The translations under genes and the position numbers were made by a program. The notes under the pieces were generated by a model. It ran no database searches. It saw nothing but the letters and a program-made list of their open reading frames with translations, and was not told where the DNA came from. From assembly GCA_037447655.1 (NCBI GenBank), contig JBBHKE010001701.1, positions 64,001-76,208 of the forward strand: 12,208 nt of DNA, read 5' to 3'. Position 1 is the first letter of the stretch. Each line of letters starts with the position of its first letter. The stretch is from Zygnema cylindricum (taxonomy: Eukaryota > Streptophyta > Zygnematophyceae > Zygnematales > Zygnemataceae). Below are positions 7,630-12,208 of this stretch, one piece after another.

Positions 7630-8950
7630 TACATAGCTACCATCGCTCCACGTGTGTATTTTCACCTTTCCTCCGAGTACAAGCTAAAGTTTTCGAATAC
7701 GTTCAAGATATCTCAAGACCCTTTTTGTTGCTTCCCAATTTGCCTTTTTAAAATTCTTCTGACTTTTACTGAAGACTCTCATTGCTGCCGCAACATCGAG
7801 CTCGTACAATTCATAAAATATATAAGAGTTTTAACTACCTGTCTATATGGCTTTGAAGCCATAAACTCTTCCTCCCGTGTCTGTAGATTCTATCAAACCA
7901 TTATGCCTGAATTTGAATCAATTCCTTCCAATTTCTGTCTTAATTCCACAGGAGTTACAAATCCTCTGCATGTTTCATTTCAAATCTTTCCTGCATGTTA
8001 CCTATTGCTTCTTTCTGAGTCAATATAATCAACTTTTTGTTTTTGTCTCTTTTTTCCTTCATACCTGTGGTATACTTGGCAACTACGAGGTTTTTCATCT
8101 CAAATTTGACCTTGAAGCTGCTTTAATGCGGTTTATATTCATTGACTTACTGATTGTTAATAAGTCATCCACATATACAATGTACAGTATTCCATCCTCC
8201 CCTAGTAAGACATATACAAGAAAATCTGAGCTATTTTCTTAAAACCTATCCCGGTCAAAAACTCATCTAACTTCAAATTCTATTGCCCAAGGCCTTGTTT
8301 TAGCCCATGCAAAGTTTTCATCAGCTTAAACACTAATTCTCCTTTTATTTTTCTTTATACATATCAGGCTGTTTCATGTAAATAGTCTCTTTAACTCTCT
8401 ATGCAAGGAAGCAATTTTAGCATCCATTTGATGTATTTTCATATTCTCTATAGCCCCTAGACTTAGCCTAATTCTAATAGAAGGAAATTTAAAAATTGGA
8501 GAGAAGGTTTTCTTAAAGTCAATACCTTTTTTTGATTGTATCTTTGGCCACTAGTTTGGCCTTATACCTTTCAATGGTGTTCTCGAGGTTCAGCTTGACC
8601 TTGAATACCTATTTACTGCCGATGGCTTTTCTTCTTGGAGGAAGATCCACCAGCTCCTATGTATGTGTCTCCATAATAGACTTCATTCAGCGTTTGCCGC
8701 CTCGATCTTGCGATAACTCTTAGATGATGAAAATGCCTCCTTAATTGTTAAAGTCTCCTCTGTAGCTGCAGAACAAGCAAGCAGACGGCTACTAGATCTT
8801 CGTCCTCCCAAAAATTTTGAGGCTGAAATTGTCGACAACTTTGGATTTGACTGCCTTGTCTGATCCGTGACCTGTGCTAATTCAAACTGCGTAACAGTAT
8901 GTTCCGTTTGAGTTGGAACTTGTGGTGAAGCATCCTGTGAAGTCAATGGA
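7630..8950 (-). pseudogene. Reverse transcriptase domain remnant of copia pol
   Basis: Reverse transcriptase copies the element's RNA into DNA. Reading the minus strand from 8950: a Ser/Pro/Thr-rich linker ends in LTIKEAFSSS, then ELVDLPPRRKAIGSK, a TAG where relatives have Trp (plus 8609-8611), VFKVKLNLENTIERYKAKLVAK, and a frameshift at an A-rich run near 8527. Next come GIDFKKTFSPI, IHQMDAKIASLH (the block with the first catalytic Asp), ETIYMKQPDMY and YIVYVDDLLTIS. The YVDD catalytic pair is intact (plus 8164-8175). Further frameshifts and stops lie between and after these blocks, and the thumb region between about 7630 and 8100 is hard to follow. Clearly inactive. Confidence 0.88.
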
Positions 8951-8952
8951 AG

Positions 8953-9654
8953 TCAATGGGGGAACTGAAGAAAGAGGTGTCCCACTTGCTTGTTGAAAGT
9001 AAACTTGCTTTGTATGGTGAGATTGAAATATTCATGTTTTTCTTTTGCCGCTTGGTCTTGCACTATAAATAATTCTACCGAATCCTGTTCATCTTTAATT
9101 TGGATATGCCCAAAGATTATAAGTTTTTGTTTTTCAAAAACAATCACTCTATAACCCTTTGCATTATTTTCATACCCCATGGAAATTTTCGGTATGTCCT
9201 TAGTATCCATTTTCCCTCTATCCTGTGAAGTATTTAGAATAAAACACTTGATCTTAAAGTGACTAACATCTGGTTGTCCCCAGTCCAAAGCTCATAAGGT
9301 GTAGTGCTTACAGGTTTAGATGCAATTTTGTTTTCAATATAAACTGTAATTTAGAATCGTTGCCCAGAATTCCAGATCTAGCCCATTTATATGTATGCAT
9401 GGACCGAGTACTTTTTGTCACTGTCCTATTTATTCTCTCAGAAACACCATTCTGTTCTGGTACTGTAAGATTGTGACTGATACCTTCTTGAAAAAAAAAC
9501 TTTCGAATTCCTTTGATGTGTATTCTCCCCCATTTTTCGATCACAGCGCCAAGATTGGAACCCCATGAAGCTATTTCGCCCACGCTTTGTAGTGTTTGAA
9601 GTGAGTAAACACTTCACTTTCATGTTGCATGAAGTAAACTTTGGTGTACCTCGA
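8953..9654 (-). pseudogene. Integrase catalytic C-half and SH3-like region of copia pol, broken
   Basis: Continues the integrase after the nonsense codon at 9655-9657. SRYTKVYFM follows that stop directly. Further down is HNLTVPEQNGVSERINRTV, the block with the catalytic Glu of the DDE triad. The distal frame (9288 to 8953) matches the copia SH3-like region: KMDTKDIPKISMGYENNAKG, then YRVIVFEKQKLI. At least two frame changes lie between these blocks, near 9590 and 9300-9350. Integrase inserts the cDNA into host chromatin; this copy cannot make it. The downstream linker leads into the reverse transcriptase remnant. Confidence 0.85.
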
Positions 9655-10227
9655 TTAGTCATTCGTGGATGTAACCATATAGTGGACGCCTCCAGCCGAA
9701 ACAACTTGTGAAGTACCGATAACATCAGAATATATTAATTGCAAAACTTTGTCCGATTCGTGGTCTATTTCCTGTGGAAATGGTAATTCGTGGATCTTGC
9801 CAAGTGAACAACCATCACATGATTTTATAGGATGAGAAGTGAGAGAAACTCCATCAACCTTTCCCGAATTCACCATTTTCTTTAGACTATCATAATTCAT
9901 ATGTCCTAACCTTTTATGTGTTAACTGATTATCAAATTGGACACTGGAGTAGAGAATATCATTTTTTTTATATTCAGCCATGTCCATCCGGTATATTTTG
10001 TTAGAAAGAATAGGTCCTGTTACTGCTACTTTCCCTTTCTTGCTTAGAACCTGTCTACCTCTTTTCAGAATGACTTCAAAGCCTTTGCTCTTCCGTAAGG
10101 ATGTAGAAATAAGATTCTTCTTAAAGTCTAGAATATACAAAACATTGTGAAGAGTTCTCTCTACTGACTTTCTCCCCACATCTACCATCAAAGATACATC
10201 ACCCTGAGCCGAGGTTTGAATACTCAT
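9655..10227 (-). pseudogene. Protease C-part, pre-integrase zinc region and integrase start of copia pol
   Basis: This is the longest open segment of the element (190 codons). It begins with GDVSLMV and TLHNVLYILDFKKNLISTS, the C-terminal part of the copia protease region (family pattern of NVLYVPxLxxNLLS). It continues with THKRLGHMNYDSLKKMV and CDGCSLGKIHELPFP, the His-His-Cys-Cys pre-integrase zinc domain, and reaches the integrase core at IYSDVIGTSQ and YMVTSTND, which carries the first catalytic Asp. A TAA at 9655-9657 stands where relatives have Tyr in the DDYSR block. The start is shown at a Met for convenience; in a live element this would be internal to the gag-pol polyprotein. Confidence 0.9.
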
Positions 10228-10350
10228 GCCACAAGCATAGTAGATATTTGGAGATGTTTGCTACAAATTTGTAAAAGCCGCTTTGCTCCAGCACATGTGG
10301 GCCAATGCTCCCGTGTCTATGATCCATCTTGCTTCTTTTAGACCCTCCAT
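10228..10350 (-). pseudogene. Aspartic protease active-site segment of copia pol
   Basis: The minus strand reads RWIIDTGALAHMCWS, matching the copia protease active site WxxDSGAxxHM. The catalytic DTGA codons are at plus 10306-10317. The protease cleaves the gag-pol polyprotein. This segment is out of frame with the open stretch that starts at 10227, so at least one frameshift separates them (near 10230-10280). Upstream, an acidic and Ser-rich stretch (plus 10360-10440) links it to gag. Confidence 0.8.
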
Positions 10351-10494
10351 GGTTGCCGCCATAACTAGTAACACCGCCTCCTCTTCCTCAGTGAAGCTTA
10401 GAGACTCATCTGCATCATCAGTTGCAGAAGCTAAAAATAAAGCATTTCCACTGGTAGGATTCCCAAAAAAGCCTCTATGATATTAGCTCTGCTT

Positions 10495-11250
10495 CCAACC
10501 TAGCATCTATGAACCCTTCTCAATTGCCTTTTTCAGCTTAGTGTAGTACTTGTATCTATGTCCTTTCTCAAAGCAATAAAAACAAGTAGTAGAAGATGGC
10601 CTATTTGACCTCTGACTATATTGATTAAACTTATTTTGATTCTGGTGAAATTGACTCCAATTCTGATTAACATGATTTCTTTTGTCAAAGTTTGTGTCAA
10701 AAGCTTCAACTCGTCCTTTTCTCTTTTAAGGAGTTTAGTATTAGTATCTTCCTCCAATATAAGATTATATGCTAACTGAAATGACCAGCTAGCCTTATCA
10801 TGACTTTTTAATTGAACAGACACACCCTTCATGTTACTACGGAGACCTCTAATAAGCAAAGTTGTTTGTTGAAACTCGGGAAAAAAGCCACCAGCAGAAA
10901 AGTTTGCATCAATAAGTGCACAAAAATCGTCACAATACGCGACCATGGTTCCCCCGAGTTTTTGTATCCCCAAATTTTTCCAGCCACCAAGAGCTCCTAT
11001 TGAACATTCGTTTCATCAAAAGCGGATTTTAGGGATGTCCAAATCTCCCTCGCCTTCTTCATTTTCAGTCGAGTTATGACCAAATTTTTCTGAAATACAA
11101 AGAATGAGATTGTTCCTTGCCATTGAATTCTTTTTCGCCCAACTCGGATCTGTTTCATCCAAGGAGCTATCCAAGACCCCCAATTTCAAATGAAGATTCA
11201 ACCAGTGCCGCCCAGTACGTATACTTTTGGCCATTGAAGATATGGATTCT
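10495..11250 (-). pseudogene. gag (capsid, UBN2-type) remnant with damaged zinc knuckle
   Basis: Gag forms the virus-like particle. From the 5' side the minus strand shows FNGQKYTYWAALVESSF, then in another frame LDETDPSWAKKNSMARNNLI, then REIWTSLKSAFDETNVQ in a third frame, then an open segment (10973 to 10533) with MVAYCDDFCALIDANF and LLIRGLRSNMKG of the UBN2/retrotran_gag family. The nucleic-acid-binding knuckle is read at plus 10543-10584 as CFYCFEKGHRYKYY: the CX2CX4HX4C pattern with the last Cys replaced by Tyr. The knuckle is out of frame with the capsid segment. Frameshifts near 11170-11200, 11050-11080 and 10640-10700 make this a pseudogene. Confidence 0.82.
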
Positions 11251-11269
11251 TGACAAAAGGCCTATAACC
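11250..11269 (-). promoter_or_regulatory. Diverged primer-binding site of the copia element
   Basis: Directly inside the 5' LTR end the minus strand reads GGTTATAGGCC. Plant copia elements usually prime from initiator tRNA-Met, with TGGTATCAGAGC at this place. The resemblance holds with one inserted and a few lost bases, so it is probably a decayed initiator-Met site. Position supports the call more than sequence does. Confidence 0.4.
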
Positions 11270-11591
11270 TGTTGTTCTACAACCATCGTTGCACCGTTGC
11301 AAGAGAAGAACCAGCAGTTGTAGTGGAAGTAGTCATGGAAGGACAACAAAAGCTATCAAACACCCACTCAACAGCCATCTTTCAGCTGACACAAAATGTG
11401 ACTCAAAAGGCCAATATGCCCCAAATTTACCATAGTGATACAAAAAACAATTAACTGTCAATTCCCAAAATTGCAACCCAAATGACCCAATAAATCATAA
11501 GATATGGCGTCTAGAAGTTTCCTAAAAACTGCCCTTAGAATATCATAATCCCAAAACTGGATGATTCAAAATTGGCTAAATCCTAAACTAT

Positions 11592-11608
11592 ATACTCACA
11601 GTGAGTAT
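11592..11608. promoter_or_regulatory. Perfect LTR palindrome between CCAAT-like and TATA-like motifs, 5' LTR copy
   Basis: The same ATACTCAC-A-GTGAGTAT as in the 3' LTR. On the element's sense strand (minus) the order is CCAAT, palindrome, then TATATAG. This spacing makes it a reasonable candidate for the core of the U3 promoter, with the palindrome as a possible binding site for a dimeric factor. Confidence 0.45.
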
Positions 11609-11638
11609 CTATTGGTCACACACTAATTCGGGTGACTG

Positions 11639-12044
11639 TACTACAGTACTATCTTGATTTACGACAAAGTAACCAACCTGTACTTTACTGTACAATGAGT
11701 ACTTCCAAAAACCTAATTATTACTTTCCAAAAACTAATTAATGAAACACTATTTTCTATTACGCTAAACTACAAAATACTGTTCTTCAAATATATACAGA
11801 TAGTGGACCGTACAACAAATGTTTCGGGTGCTTAGTTAGCGGGGGGCGCTAAAGTCTAGCCGATTGTAGTAGTGTAGTACGAAGCACCTGAGTGCGTACG
11901 GTATGCTTGGTCACTTGTGGTCCCACGTGAATCGCGTCTGTCGACACGATTCGAATCAATGATCATAATAAGTACCGTTCCATACATTTCCGAAATATCC
12001 GGTCCAGATTCCGTTCGTCTGATCCGGCGAATCCACTCGTCTAT
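11639..12044. other. About 406 bp present only in the 5' LTR (indel between the two LTRs)
   Basis: In the 3' LTR the bases before and after this block are adjacent (6920/6921). The block holds a mixture of AT-rich sequence and CpG-rich sequence. Its left junction overlaps the perfect inverted repeat ACTGTA-C-TACAGT (11635-11647), and it contains a hairpin TTAGCG-GGGGG-CGCTAA at 11836-11852. No terminal inverted repeats or target duplication were found, so a deletion from the 3' LTR is at least as likely as a nested insertion here. Confidence 0.65.
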
Positions 12045-12208
12045 TGCGTGACGGGTGTAACCGATTGTCGACGCCACTCTGTAAAACCGGCATAAGATTC
12101 TCTTGTCGACACACGTCCTTGTAGAGGTACAATACACTCTATTGTAGTTATGCTACTGTAACACTAATGAGGGTAAGTATTGCCTAAAACAACTTAGAAA
12201 ATATTCTA

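Larger units (their letters stand above)
6562..12208 (-). mobile_element. Degenerate Ty1/copia LTR retrotransposon, antisense to the host gene, 5' LTR incomplete at window edge
   Basis: Two related LTRs (6562-7126 and 11270 to past the edge) flank a 4,143-base interior. On the minus strand the order is gag, protease, integrase, reverse transcriptase, RNase H, which defines the copia (Pseudoviridae) layout; gypsy elements have integrase last. Diagnostic motifs are protease DTGA, HKRLGH and CDGC of the pre-integrase zinc region, QNGVSERINRT of integrase, YVDD of reverse transcriptase, and MVAEMLTKAF near the RNase H end. The interior has nonsense codons and frameshifts in every domain, so it cannot encode a working polyprotein. 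The LTRs differ by roughly one base in nine where I compared them by eye, indicating an old insertion. It lies within, and antisense to, the GLG1-like gene. Confidence 0.93.
11270..12208 (-). repeat. 5' LTR of the copia element, incomplete at the right window edge
   Basis: Starts on the plus strand at TGTTGTTCTACAAC (11270), homologous to the 3' LTR start at 6562. Alignment continues to about 11638, is interrupted by about 406 bases without a counterpart (11639-12044), and resumes from TGCGTG at 12045 (matching 6921) to the window end. By comparison with the other copy, roughly 55-60 bases remain outside the window. Its full length would be near 1 kb against 565 bp for the other copy. Confidence 0.85.

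Noticed and set aside
7654-8242. Two overlapping plus-strand open frames
   Set aside because: They are antisense to the reverse transcriptase remnant, which contains the YVDD motif on the minus strand.
11856-12137. 93-codon minus-strand frame rich in Arg, Thr and Ser
   Set aside because: It spans the LTR-specific block and the conserved U3 part, has no domain, and the matching part of the other LTR does not keep the frame. Treated as chance in non-coding LTR.
1-12208. CRISPR array, tRNA or rRNA genes, bacterial operon signals
   Set aside because: No regularly spaced repeats, no tRNA-like cloverleaf blocks and no rRNA segments were seen; spliced genes and an LTR element show a eukaryotic nuclear setting.

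Overview
This is a eukaryotic nuclear window, most likely from a land plant or a close streptophyte relative. I infer this from the intron-rich gene (T-rich introns of 77-213 nt with GT..AG borders), the CT-rich leader just before the start codon, and a Ty1/copia retrotransposon with TGTTG...CAACA LTR ends. The exact taxon cannot be read from the sequence.

Layout. Positions 1 to about 1880 are very AT-rich with no supportable gene. Positions about 1880-3300 are richer in CpG and carry short dispersed repeats and small palindromes but no convincing gene; this stretch is probably old repeat-derived sequence plus the upstream flank of the gene that follows. From 3441 a plus-strand gene of the GLG1 family (Golgi apparatus protein 1, cysteine-rich repeat protein) runs through 12 well-defined exons and into a thirteenth. 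Its start codon is the last three bases of exon 1. The product has a signal peptide, an acidic linker, six complete Cys-rich repeats and the start of a seventh.

From 6562 to beyond the right edge lies a minus-strand Ty1/copia element. In plus coordinates its order is 3' LTR (6562-7126), polypurine tract, RNase H, reverse transcriptase (YVDD at 8164-8175), integrase, protease (DTGA at 10306-10317), gag, a diverged primer-binding site and a 5' LTR that runs off the window. All its domains are recognisable, but the reading frame is broken by nonsense codons and frameshifts, so it is a dead, non-autonomous copy.

The most interesting point is the junction. The LTR appears to begin inside a cysteine codon of GLG1 exon 13, and the gene's frame would then read 11 residues into the LTR before a stop, giving a 499-residue truncated protein. 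The two LTRs are clearly diverged (an old insertion), yet the exons upstream of it are clean. The truncated gene may therefore have stayed in use, or the whole element may be spliced out as part of a giant intron. No new multi-gene system is visible in this window.
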